A stretch of 64,000 bases of DNA from an uncultured Lentisphaeria bacterium (GTDB taxonomy: Bacteria; Verrucomicrobiota; Lentisphaeria; Victivallales; UBA1829), in contig CAJKAR010000017.1 in NCBI GenBank assembly GCA_905197955.1, positions 27,138 through 91,137 on the forward strand. Direction: 5' to 3'. Of this stretch, positions 1-7,461 are shown piece after piece. A program made the translations under genes and the position numbers. The notes below the pieces were generated by a model. That model did not search any database. It was not told the DNA's origin and saw nothing but the letters and a program-made list of their open reading frames with translations. Position 1 is the first letter of the stretch. Each line of letters starts with the position of its first letter.

Positions 1-49
1 TTTCCGCGGGCTGGGATGCGTTCCTGTTTTCGTTTTCGTTCTCGGGCAT
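1..49 (-). CDS. 5' end of an unidentified gene, cut by the left edge
   Basis: Only the first 16 codons are inside the window, reading MPENENENRNASQPAE on the minus strand from an ATG at 49. A GGAG ribosome-binding site lies seven bases upstream of the ATG, and a good promoter (187-215) lies further upstream on the same strand, so this is very probably a real gene start. The visible peptide is polar and low in complexity and points to no family. The next gene upstream on the same strand encodes an XRE/S24-like repressor, so the two may be functionally linked. Confidence 0.6.
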   Translation of the reverse strand, partial: MPENENENRNASQPAE

Positions 50-186
50 TACAACACTCCTGACTTTTTCCGTTTCACGCCGGATCCTTCCGTTTCTTTT
101 GAAAACTTCATCCGGCGCGCCTGTCCGGAATCCCCGGCGCGGAGCCGGAAATTCCATGTTTCCTGCTGGATGAATCTTAACTTGGC

Positions 187-215
187 AATATACTCTTGCA
201 AGAGCGTTTTTTCAA
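187..215 (-). promoter_or_regulatory. sigma70-type promoter with palindrome in the spacer
   Basis: On the minus strand there is TTGAAA (210-215), a 17-base spacer and TATATT (187-192). The spacer holds the perfect 12-base palindrome CTCTTGCAAGAG (193-204), directly against the -10 box, which is a classic position for a repressor operator. The promoter would drive the gene starting at 49 through a leader of about 130 bases. The repressor-like gene just upstream (246-941) is the obvious candidate to bind here. Confidence 0.6.
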
Positions 216-245
216 CGGTTCCGAAGGAATTAAATCAGGAAAAAA

Positions 246-941
246 TCAAAGTTCTCCCCGGAGGTCCGACTGAATCTCCACAATCGGGAAGATCCAGCAG
301 AGGCAGCCCGGATGTTCCCGGAAATTCCAGCTCAGCGCAGTCCGGTCCGCGGCAAACAGCGGCTCGATGGTCAGCGTGTCGTTCTCCTTGAAGAATCTGC
401 CGGCGACGATCTGATCCTTTTCGCGGATCTTGGCTAGAATCACATCGCCCTGACGGGGATATTCTCCCGACGCAATCAGCAAAGCCAGCTTGAAGGGCAG
501 GTGCGGAGTGGAAAATTCCACGGCAAAATAGGAGCTCTTCAGGGGCGTTGCAAAGGCGAATGTCTTTTCCGGGGCGATCCGCTCTATGAATTCCTGAACC
601 GGTTCGATGGTAATATCGAGTCCGGCAATCCGGTCCTGCGGAATCACCGGGGCGCGTTCCCGCCGGCCCGGGGTTAGAGAGCGGGTGTATTCTCCGCGCG
701 GCTCTCCGATAAGATACGGAAAAAATTCCGCAGCGGTGGAGTTTTCCTGTTCCAGGAATGGCGACAGTTCCGGACGGAGTTTCTGTGCCCAGATACGTCC
801 GTTGATTTCCGTTGTCTTGCCGCTCAGCCAGAAAAGCACGGTGCTGTGGGCGATGCCCAGCGACTTGGCAAATTGTGTCACATTGCCGTGATGCTCGATG
901 CTTTTCTGTAAAGCATGTATGATCTCAGGCGTAATTTTCAC
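246..941 (-). CDS. XRE-type HTH regulator with degenerate S24/LexA-like C-terminal domain
   Basis: This 231-residue protein has an N-terminal helix-turn-helix of the Cro/CI kind (about residues 8-50, with a GNVTQFAKSLGIAHSTVLFWLSG core). Its C-terminal half resembles the peptidase S24 fold of LexA and CI repressors, including a GDVILAKIREKDQIVAGRF stretch. The usual Ser/Lys self-cleavage pair is not evident, so regulation by ligand or protein partner is more likely than autocleavage; that part is inference. The start is GTG at 941, preceded by GGAG eight bases away. It lies directly upstream of a promoter with a palindromic spacer (187-215), a likely target. Confidence 0.7.
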   Translation of the reverse strand: MKITPEIIHALQKSIEHHGNVTQFAKSLGIAHSTVLFWLSGKTTEINGRIWAQKLRPELSPFLEQENSTAAEFFPYLIGEPRGEYTRSLTPGRRERAPVIPQDRIAGLDITIEPVQEFIERIAPEKTFAFATPLKSSYFAVEFSTPHLPFKLALLIASGEYPRQGDVILAKIREKDQIVAGRFFKENDTLTIEPLFAADRTALSWNFREHPGCLCWIFPIVEIQSDLRGEL

Positions 942-1272
942 CGTTTGTTCTCCGTTGCTTGTGCAGATTTCCGGAAGCTGCGAGTGTTTGTCAAATCTGG
1001 TTTATTCCGTCTTTTCAGCGTAATAGACAATATATATCCGGATTTGTTCATTTTAAAAGCTGAAAACGATTCTTTTTCGGAAAATTTTCATGTTTTTTCT
1101 GATTTTATCATCGAAAAACAGATTTTTGAGAATGAACTCCATGTTTATTTTTGTAAAAAACGGATTCCGTTTTTTTGAATTGATCGGAATGTCTTATCCC
1201 TCAGACACTTCTCTGGGGGCGACCGGATGGGGAAAGGATGAAGGTTTTCTGATTCTTTCTGGCGGAAAGGGG
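942..1272. other. AT-rich intergenic region, nothing recognised
   Basis: This stretch separates the divergently transcribed XRE-type and LacI-type regulator genes. It is clearly richer in A and T than the flanking genes. I see no RNA gene, repeat or convincing ORF in it; short open frames lack ribosome-binding sites. It presumably carries the promoter of the minus-strand regulator, but I cannot place a convincing -10 box. Confidence 0.5.
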
Positions 1273-1301
1273 TTGACAAAAACGGAGTTTTCGAGTATAA
1301 T
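1273..1301 (+). promoter_or_regulatory. consensus sigma70 promoter of the lacI-pilin-glycosidase operon
   Basis: TTGACA (1273-1278), a 17-base spacer and TATAAT (1296-1301) match the vegetative promoter consensus exactly. Transcription would start near 1308, just in front of the palindrome at 1311-1334. Such a strong promoter overlapped by an operator suggests an operon kept off by its own first gene product and strongly expressed on induction. Confidence 0.85.
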
Positions 1302-1310
1302 AAAAACACT

Positions 1311-1334
1311 GTAAATATTTGCGGTAATATTTAC
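1311..1334. promoter_or_regulatory. palindromic operator, probably for the adjacent LacI regulator
   Basis: GTAAATATT (1311-1319) and AATATTTAC (1326-1334) form a perfect inverted repeat with 9-base arms around a 6-base spacer. It begins a few bases after the expected transcription start of the consensus promoter and lies just upstream of the LacI-type gene. Position and symmetry fit autorepression by a dimeric LacI-family protein; binding itself is inferred. Confidence 0.65.
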
Positions 1335-1358
1335 GACGCTGAAAATGAGGTGATATAC

Positions 1359-2459
1359 ATGCCAAGAGATCTTCTGCCCAGTCTGAAAGATATTGCAGGT
1401 GCAACGGGAGTTTCCATTGCGACGGTTTCCCGTGTGCTCCGGAACAAGGGGGAAATCGCGCCTGCTACGAAAAAGCATGTGCTGGAGGTCGCGGAGCGGC
1501 TGGGGTATCACGACAACCGTCTGATCTACGGCATTCAGACGGGAAGGACCAAGACGATCGGAGTTTCCATGCCGCTGGATGTTTTTTTTTCCCGTGTGCT
1601 GAAAGCGGTCGGGGTGGAACTCGAAAAACGGGATTATCTGATGCTTTTCTGCCGGAAGTCGGGTGAGCAGGCGATGCTGAAACGCTTCGTCGAACAGCGT
1701 GTGGACGGAGTGATTATGATGTCTTCGCAGGACCTGGCGGACAACACTTACTTCAGCGATGTCATTTCCCGTGGGCTTCCCATTGTTACGATTGACCGGA
1801 AAACAAAGGCAAATGTTGATTTCGTCGGCACGGATGATTTTCGCGGCGGACGTATTTCCGCCGAGTATCTGTATGGGCTCGGACATCGGAAATTTGTTTA
1901 TTATCAGGGACCGGAACTGGCGACGCCGGCACGTCTTCGCCGTGACGGCTTTGCTTCTTTCTGCCGGGAGCACGCGGATGCCACTCTGCTTCTTTGCGGA
2001 GATGCCTCCTATAATACGGAATATGATGAACGGATCCTGTTTGAATTTCTGATGCGTCATCCGGAGGTGACTGCAGGTTCCGCGTTTTACGATGGTTATG
2101 CCTGTCGTTTGTGGCGGGCGGCTGTGGCTGCGGGACGGCATGTGCCGGAGGATTTTTCGATTATCGGCTTCGGCGATATCATTCCCCCGAATCTCTCGGA
2201 ATTTGAAATGACGACCCTGGATCAGAAACCGGAGCTGATTGCCCGTACCGCTGTGGAGCGTCTGTTTGAACGCATCGGATCCGAGCGCAATCTGGAGCCG
2301 GTGGACATCCGGATCCCGCCGGAACTGCTCATCCGCAAATCGACTGCGGAACTCTCTTCCCGGACCAAGAAAGAGGAGGATGAGATGGACAGTTTTTTAT
2401 TTTCTCAGGAACAATTCATGAAACAATATCAAACAAAAACAGCAAATGGAGAAGGATGA
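1359..2459 (+). CDS. LacI-family transcriptional regulator
   Basis: This is a 366-residue repressor-type protein. The N-terminal HTH reads LKDIAGATGVSIATVSRVL (about residues 8-26), followed by a hinge helix and a periplasmic-binding-protein-like sugar-sensing core ending near IPPELLIRKST. I place the start at the ATG at 1359 because GAGGTGAT lies just upstream; a GTG at 1350 would sit on that ribosome-binding site. The tail of about 35 polar residues after the usual family end is odd. Its TGA is followed immediately by the ATG of the pseudopilin gene, so the two are translationally coupled. It probably represses its own operon through the palindrome at 1311-1334; the inducer is unknown, likely a sugar released by the downstream enzymes. 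Confidence 0.85.
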   Translation: MPRDLLPSLKDIAGATGVSIATVSRVLRNKGEIAPATKKHVLEVAERLGYHDNRLIYGIQTGRTKTIGVSMPLDVFFSRVLKAVGVELEKRDYLMLFCRKSGEQAMLKRFVEQRVDGVIMMSSQDLADNTYFSDVISRGLPIVTIDRKTKANVDFVGTDDFRGGRISAEYLYGLGHRKFVYYQGPELATPARLRRDGFASFCREHADATLLLCGDASYNTEYDERILFEFLMRHPEVTAGSAFYDGYACRLWRAAVAAGRHVPEDFSIIGFGDIIPPNLSEFEMTTLDQKPELIARTAVERLFERIGSERNLEPVDIRIPPELLIRKSTAELSSRTKKEEDEMDSFLFSQEQFMKQYQTKTANGEG

Positions 2460-3197
2460 ATGAAACGGAATTTCACACTGATAGAGCTCCTGGTCGTAAT
2501 TGCTATTATTGCAATTCTTGCCGGAATGCTTCTGCCGGCCTTGAATGCGGCAAGAGAGAAGGCGCGTTCGGCGGACTGCATGTCGAAGCAGAAGCAGATC
2601 GGGCTGGGTGCCGGAATGTACACAGGGGATAATGACGACTATGTGCTGCCGGGAAGCTATGTGCAGGTGGAGGATCCTTACAAAGGACCCGGAAATGCCA
2701 GCGGAACACCGACCTGGTATTTCCGTCTGATTCCGTACATGGGCGGAATCCAGGGGTGGTACGACTTCAATCAGGATCCGACCGTATGGGGATTTGTGAG
2801 AGCGAAAAATAAAAAACGGGTCTGTGATTCCAATCCTCTGCCGAGCATGAAGAATCCGAATATTGCTTGGAACATGCTGCTCGGATGGACGGATACAACC
2901 GGTGTGCCGGTGGGGAATGACCGTGTGCTCATTCGTATTACGCAGGTCAAGCGTCCCTCGCAGATCATCACCTGCGGCGATTCCAGTTCCAGTCTGGAGT
3001 TCGACAACACAATGCCGATCACTCCGACCGCTCCAGCTTCCGGAAAACACACTCCGCTCTTTCCTCACACCCATCGGGGGAATTTCGGACATATCGACGG
3101 TCATGTCCAGCAGTATGACTTCTACTGGATGCTGACCAATCAGCCCGCCTCCAGCTGGACCAATTACAATTCCCGCATCTATTATGTAACACGATAA
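2460..3197 (+). CDS. prepilin-type N-terminal methylation domain protein with H-X9-DG motif
   Basis: The 245-residue protein starts MKRNFTLIELLVVIAIIAIL, a type IV/type II prepilin leader in which a prepilin peptidase would cut before the Phe and methylate it. The Glu at +5 of the mature protein and the long hydrophobic helix are present. The C-terminal region holds HTHRGNFGHIDG, the H-X9-DG motif of a family greatly expanded in Planctomycetes and Lentisphaerae. Function is unknown; a surface or secretion-linked role in glycan use is plausible because the gene is wedged between a LacI regulator and a secreted glycosidase. The ribosome-binding site GGAGAAGG lies inside the end of the lacI gene. 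Confidence 0.85.
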   Translation: MKRNFTLIELLVVIAIIAILAGMLLPALNAAREKARSADCMSKQKQIGLGAGMYTGDNDDYVLPGSYVQVEDPYKGPGNASGTPTWYFRLIPYMGGIQGWYDFNQDPTVWGFVRAKNKKRVCDSNPLPSMKNPNIAWNMLLGWTDTTGVPVGNDRVLIRITQVKRPSQIITCGDSSSSLEFDNTMPITPTAPASGKHTPLFPHTHRGNFGHIDGHVQQYDFYWMLTNQPASSWTNYNSRIYYVTR

Positions 3198-3220
3198 TCT
3201 TGAAATACAAGGATGTCCCT

Positions 3221-6130
3221 ATGAAATTTCTGCTTACAGCGGCGATGGCCGTTTTCCTCTTCTGTCCGCCGGTTCTGAAGGCGGCAGATCTGATCGCCGA
3301 TTTTACCGGAGCTCACGAACGGTTCAGTGTTTTTGCTTACGGCGAACCGGTGAAGCTGCGTCTCTCTTTGAAAGGGGAGGGCTTTTCCGGGAGCGATACG
3401 CTGCAATGGAGACTTTGTGATTACAGCAACCGTCAGCTGGAATCCGGTTCTCTTCCGGTTACGGCGGAGGAACTGAAAAAAGGAAGTGATTTCCAACTTA
3501 AGAATCAGAAAGCCGGATGTTTTTTTCTGTACATGAAACTTGAGAAAAGCGGTATTACGATTCCGTGGAAGGGATCTCGTCTGCCGGGCTATGTGACGTT
3601 CGGTGTGCTTCCGGAACTGAAGGCGCTTCCGCTCAAATACAGCGATGATTCCCGCTTCGGAGGACAGGGAACGAACTTTATTAAAACCGGGGAGTTCATG
3701 AAAGGGGACTGCTACGCTCCTTTCTATACGACGGTCGGAATGAAGTGGACTTACAACGGACGTTCCCTTCTGCATCTGGAAAAGACTCCGGGCGCCTTCA
3801 AACCGAAAACCCTGGAGGAATACAAAAAAGGATATCCCGGATGGGGATTCGCCAATCGTATGAGTCTGGTTACCGATCTGCACGGGCCTCCGACGCATCT
3901 TCTGAAATTCCCGCCGTATATGGAGAAGAATGCGATCGAAAAGCTGGCTCCGACTCAGGCGCAGGCGTATCCGCTGAAGAATTCCGGGGCTTATACGGAA
4001 CTGACGGGACGTGTCGCAAAGGATGTCTCCGCATGGCGCCGGGCGTTCGCCTCGGAATGGATGAGACGGAACTATTATCAGCTTCACTGGGAGCCCGACT
4101 GGCACTGGAACGGATCCGAAGACGAATTCCTGGAATATTACCGGGCGGCAAAGGCCGGTATTTCGGCGAACGATCCGGGCGCGTTCCTGATGGGGGCAAA
4201 CTACGGAGTGATTTCACGCGGAAACAAAAAGCTGGAACGGTTGTTTGCAAAGGGACTCGGAAAATATGTGGATGGAATTTTCTCGCATCTTTATTTTCTG
4301 CCTGTCACCATGGAACCGGAGGATGCGGGACTGCATACGGACTGCCGACGTCTTCGCCAGCTTGTTGACCGGTACATCGGACCCGATGCCCCCCTCATCA
4401 ACACGGAATGGGGAACAGATTATCATCGCGACACCCGAAACCTGACTCATGATCTGCTGATGAATCATCTCTACCGCTTTGTGCGCGGGCACCTGATCGC
4501 ACTCGGGGAGGGATTCAACGGAACCTGGTTCTTCTATACGACGGACTACTGTGATTATACCAGCAAAGGCGGAGAACAGGGGTATGGCATCTCCTTCAAT
4601 ACGTCGTCCTATATAGCGAAATACAAATTCGGGGCGGCCTCACTGGAGCCGAAGCCGACGATGATGGCGGCCGCTGCCATGACTCGTCTGCTGGAGGGTA
4701 CGAAGAGTCTCGGGAGACTGGATCATCTGGATCCGTCGGTGTTCGCCTATTCGTTCCGGCGCGGCGCAACGAATCTGGTGGCTGTCTGGAGTCCGAAGAA
4801 AGAGCAGACTCTTCTTCTGGAGACTGGAGTGCCGCAGGTGACAGTGTATGATATCATGGGAAATCCGCGGACCGTGAAAACCGATCACGGAAAACTTTCC
4901 TTGAAGATTGATCGTTATCCGCAGTATGTGGCGGGAATTGCCGATGCGTATCTCCCGACCGCCGACCGGTCGAAGAATTCCATTTTCCTCGGGAAACGCC
5001 TGGAGCTTGCTCCTGGAAATGCTGTGAAGCGACTCCTGAAAAACGGATCCTCCGCGGAAAAACTGGTGCTGAGAACGCGCAAAGGGGATCTGGTTCTTGC
5101 AGAGAGCGTTCCGGCGGATCTCCCGGCCGGATGTTTCGAGGTGTTCGTGGAAGGAAAGAACGGACGGAAGGAATCGATGCTGCTGGATATCTCCGGTCAG
5201 GTCCGTTTCGGCGGAAGGAAGGAATTTGTTTCTTCTTCCGGGATTCCGTATCTGGAGCAGTCGGTCCGGAATCTGAGTTCGATTCCGCAGTCTCTTACGA
5301 TCCGGGCAAGCTACGGGGGCAGGGAGTTCTTCTCGGAGGCCCGCTCCGTGGAAGGAGAAAAGACAACCGTCTTCCGCATTCCGCTGGATCGCGCCGGATA
5401 TGACGGACTGAAATTGCAGAACTATGTCCTTACGATCAGCAATGCCAACGGTCTTCAGGCGAAAAGCGAGTGGTTCGGCGCAACGGTGGTTCCGAGTAAA
5501 AAGGTCCCCGCGAAAATCGACGGCAATCTCGCTGACTGGCCCGGAAAAGGCTTCAGCCGCTGGCTGGGACGGGAAGCTCTGACTCACAAAAAGGAACTCT
5601 GGCGCGGGACAAAGGATTTCTCCTGCCGCTGGCAAATTGCTGCGGATCGGCGGAATCTCTGTCTTGCCGTGGAAGTGCGCGACGATACCGTTTTCCGGGA
5701 AGGCAATCCGAAACAGCCGTGGCGTGACGATTCGCTGATCCTTGTCCTCGGACGCGATTCCGACGGCAACGGCGAATGGCTTCTTCACCGGCGCTTCAGC
5801 ATTACCCGCGGACGCGATGGAAAGACTCAGATCCAGGAAATCTTCGGAACGCCTCCTCGTGGAGTTCTTCCTGTCAGTAAGCAGGTCATGGAAGCGGTCG
5901 TGAAGCGGAATGACAAGGCGCGTACCACCGTGTATGAGATCCGGATCCCGTTCGGAGGAGAAGCCGGACTGCTTCCGGAGCAAGGACCGTTCGGACTCGG
6001 CTTCACCGTGCATGATATTGACAAGAAAGAGGAGATGCTTCAGGATCAGCACCGGGAGTTCAGTGTGCTCGGCGGAGTGCCGCTGTTCATGGGACATACC
6101 CGCTTTGCCACGATTCTGGTGCGTCCGTAA
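3221..6130 (+). CDS. secreted glycosidase-like protein, clan GH-A-type barrel with C-terminal CBM9-like domain
   Basis: This 969-residue protein has a signal peptide (MKFLLTAAMAVFLFCPPVLKA). I use the ATG at 3221, with AAGGA just upstream, rather than a TTG at 3200. The middle looks like a TIM-barrel glycoside hydrolase: a Glu in LHWEPDWHW would be the acid/base and the Glu in LINTEWGTDY the nucleophile, as in GH-A clan enzymes. The C-terminal 190 residues (IDGNLADWPGKG..., with VAVEVRDD-like strands) resemble a CBM9/DOMON-like carbohydrate-binding domain. The exact GH family and substrate cannot be told by eye. It follows the pseudopilin gene closely and precedes an esterase, which suggests degradation of a decorated polysaccharide outside the cytoplasm. 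Confidence 0.65.
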   Translation: MKFLLTAAMAVFLFCPPVLKAADLIADFTGAHERFSVFAYGEPVKLRLSLKGEGFSGSDTLQWRLCDYSNRQLESGSLPVTAEELKKGSDFQLKNQKAGCFFLYMKLEKSGITIPWKGSRLPGYVTFGVLPELKALPLKYSDDSRFGGQGTNFIKTGEFMKGDCYAPFYTTVGMKWTYNGRSLLHLEKTPGAFKPKTLEEYKKGYPGWGFANRMSLVTDLHGPPTHLLKFPPYMEKNAIEKLAPTQAQAYPLKNSGAYTELTGRVAKDVSAWRRAFASEWMRRNYYQLHWEPDWHWNGSEDEFLEYYRAAKAGISANDPGAFLMGANYGVISRGNKKLERLFAKGLGKYVDGIFSHLYFLPVTMEPEDAGLHTDCRRLRQLVDRYIGPDAPLINTEWGTDYHRDTRNLTHDLLMNHLYRFVRGHLIALGEGFNGTWFFYTTDYCDYTSKGGEQGYGISFNTSSYIAKYKFGAASLEPKPTMMAAAAMTRLLEGTKSLGRLDHLDPSVFAYSFRRGATNLVAVWSPKKEQTLLLETGVPQVTVYDIMGNPRTVKTDHGKLSLKIDRYPQYVAGIADAYLPTADRSKNSIFLGKRLELAPGNAVKRLLKNGSSAEKLVLRTRKGDLVLAESVPADLPAGCFEVFVEGKNGRKESMLLDISGQVRFGGRKEFVSSSGIPYLEQSVRNLSSIPQSLTIRASYGGREFFSEARSVEGEKTTVFRIPLDRAGYDGLKLQNYVLTISNANGLQAKSEWFGATVVPSKKVPAKIDGNLADWPGKGFSRWLGREALTHKKELWRGTKDFSCRWQIAADRRNLCLAVEVRDDTVFREGNPKQPWRDDSLILVLGRDSDGNGEWLLHRRFSITRGRDGKTQIQEIFGTPPRGVLPVSKQVMEAVVKRNDKARTTVYEIRIPFGGEAGLLPEQGPFGLGFTVHDIDKKEEMLQDQHREFSVLGGVPLFMGHTRFATILVRP

Positions 6131-6144
6131 GGGAGGATTGAAAA

Positions 6145-7341
6145 ATGATGAAACTGTTTCTGTGTTCTGTCCTGAGTGCCGCATCGCTGATGCTTTCCGC
6201 TTCCGGGGGGGAGGAGGCGATGGGTAAGAAGAATCCGGCGGATTTCTGGAAGGCGTCTGAACTTTTCCGGACTCCGGAATTTGAATCTGTCGATCAGAAA
6301 TATCCCGACAGCCGGGAAGATGGTGTCCAGGCAATCACCTATTCCGGACTTCCGTTGAACGGCAAGCCGACTAAGGTTTTTGCCTATCTCGGATATCCGG
6401 AAGGACCGGTCCCGCAGGGCGGTTTCCCTGCGGTGGTTCTGGTGCATGGGGGCGGAGGAACCGCCTTTGCCAAATATGTCAGGATCTGGAACCGGCGGGG
6501 CTATGCTGCGATTGCGATGGATCTCTATGGAACACGTCCTGTCGCGGATAAGAAGAAAAAGACCGTGCCGCTGGAGGGCGGAAGCAATGTTGACTGGCAG
6601 AGACGCAGTGTTGCCAATGCTGTGCTCGGTCATTCGCTTCTGCGTTCCATGAAGAATGTCAACAAGGATAAGATCGGTTTGATCGGCGTTTCGTGGGGCG
6701 GTATTTTCGCTTCGCTGATTTCGACGGTGGACGACCGGTTGAAATTTGTGATTCCGGTCTACGGCTGCGGATTTTTCCGCTATGGAGATGACAGCATAGT
6801 CTTTTACCGTTCGAAGCAGAATCGGAAGCCTTGGTGGGATCCGGGCTACTTCCTGCATGCATCGAAGGTTCCCGTGTACTGGGTGGATGGAACGAACGAT
6901 GTGCATTTTGCCATTCCGGCTCTGGAGCAGTCGATTGCGGCGACTCCGACGACGGCAAACCGGACTCTTGTGATTCGTCTGGAGCATTCGCATATCGGCT
7001 TTGAGTTGAGTCCTGTGTTCCGGATCGTGGATTCCGTTCTGAAAAACGGGGTTCCGCTCCCGAAGCTCGGACCGATTTCCACAAAAGATGGAGTTGCCTC
7101 CGCGAAGATTCTGAATCCGGGGAAGGGGATTCGTCTTCCTCAGCTCTGTTATACGAAGGGGAGCGGGCCGTTGTCGCAGCGTCTCTGGCTGAATACACCG
7201 GCGAAATGCGCCGGCGGCACGATTTCCGCAAAGATCCCGGAAGGCGTTACGCAGTATTATCTGACGGCGTTTGATGAAAAGGATGCCAGCGGACAGTGGA
7301 ACTGTTCCGGATCGACGGCGGTTGTCACGGTCGAAAAGTGA
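6145..7341 (+). CDS. secreted alpha/beta hydrolase, acetyl-xylan-esterase/S9-like
   Basis: A 398-residue protein with a signal peptide (MMKLFLCSVLSAASLMLSASG) and an alpha/beta-hydrolase fold. The nucleophile elbow is GVSWGG (Ser), the acid is probably the Asp in VDGTNDVHF and the base the His in LEHSHIGF; HGGGG before the first helix would form the oxyanion hole. About 80 C-terminal residues form an extra beta-rich domain. The ribosome-binding site GGGAGG lies eight bases before the ATG, and the gene begins 14 bases after the glycosidase stop, so it is the last member of the lacI operon. Likely role: removing acyl groups from the glycan attacked by the upstream enzyme. A peptidase role is possible but less likely in this context. 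Confidence 0.7.
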   Translation: MMKLFLCSVLSAASLMLSASGGEEAMGKKNPADFWKASELFRTPEFESVDQKYPDSREDGVQAITYSGLPLNGKPTKVFAYLGYPEGPVPQGGFPAVVLVHGGGGTAFAKYVRIWNRRGYAAIAMDLYGTRPVADKKKKTVPLEGGSNVDWQRRSVANAVLGHSLLRSMKNVNKDKIGLIGVSWGGIFASLISTVDDRLKFVIPVYGCGFFRYGDDSIVFYRSKQNRKPWWDPGYFLHASKVPVYWVDGTNDVHFAIPALEQSIAATPTTANRTLVIRLEHSHIGFELSPVFRIVDSVLKNGVPLPKLGPISTKDGVASAKILNPGKGIRLPQLCYTKGSGPLSQRLWLNTPAKCAGGTISAKIPEGVTQYYLTAFDEKDASGQWNCSGSTAVVTVEK

Positions 7342-7349
7342 CGGCTCTA

Positions 7350-7397
7350 AAAGGCGGAAGACTTTCGAAAATTCTCTTTTTCGAGTTTTCCGCCTTT
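7350..7397 (+). terminator. hairpin at the end of the lacI-pilin-glycosidase operon
   Basis: AAAGGCGGAA (7350-7359) pairs with TTCCGCCTTT (7388-7397), and the intervening bases add further pairing (CTTTCGAAAA against TTTTTCGAG). It lies nine bases after the esterase stop codon. A long U-tract is missing, so termination efficiency is uncertain. Confidence 0.6.
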
Positions 7398-7461
7398 AAA
7401 GTTTCGAGACAGCGTTTTATATTACGAAATCCTCTCAATAAAAAAAGGTGAAGTAATTAAA

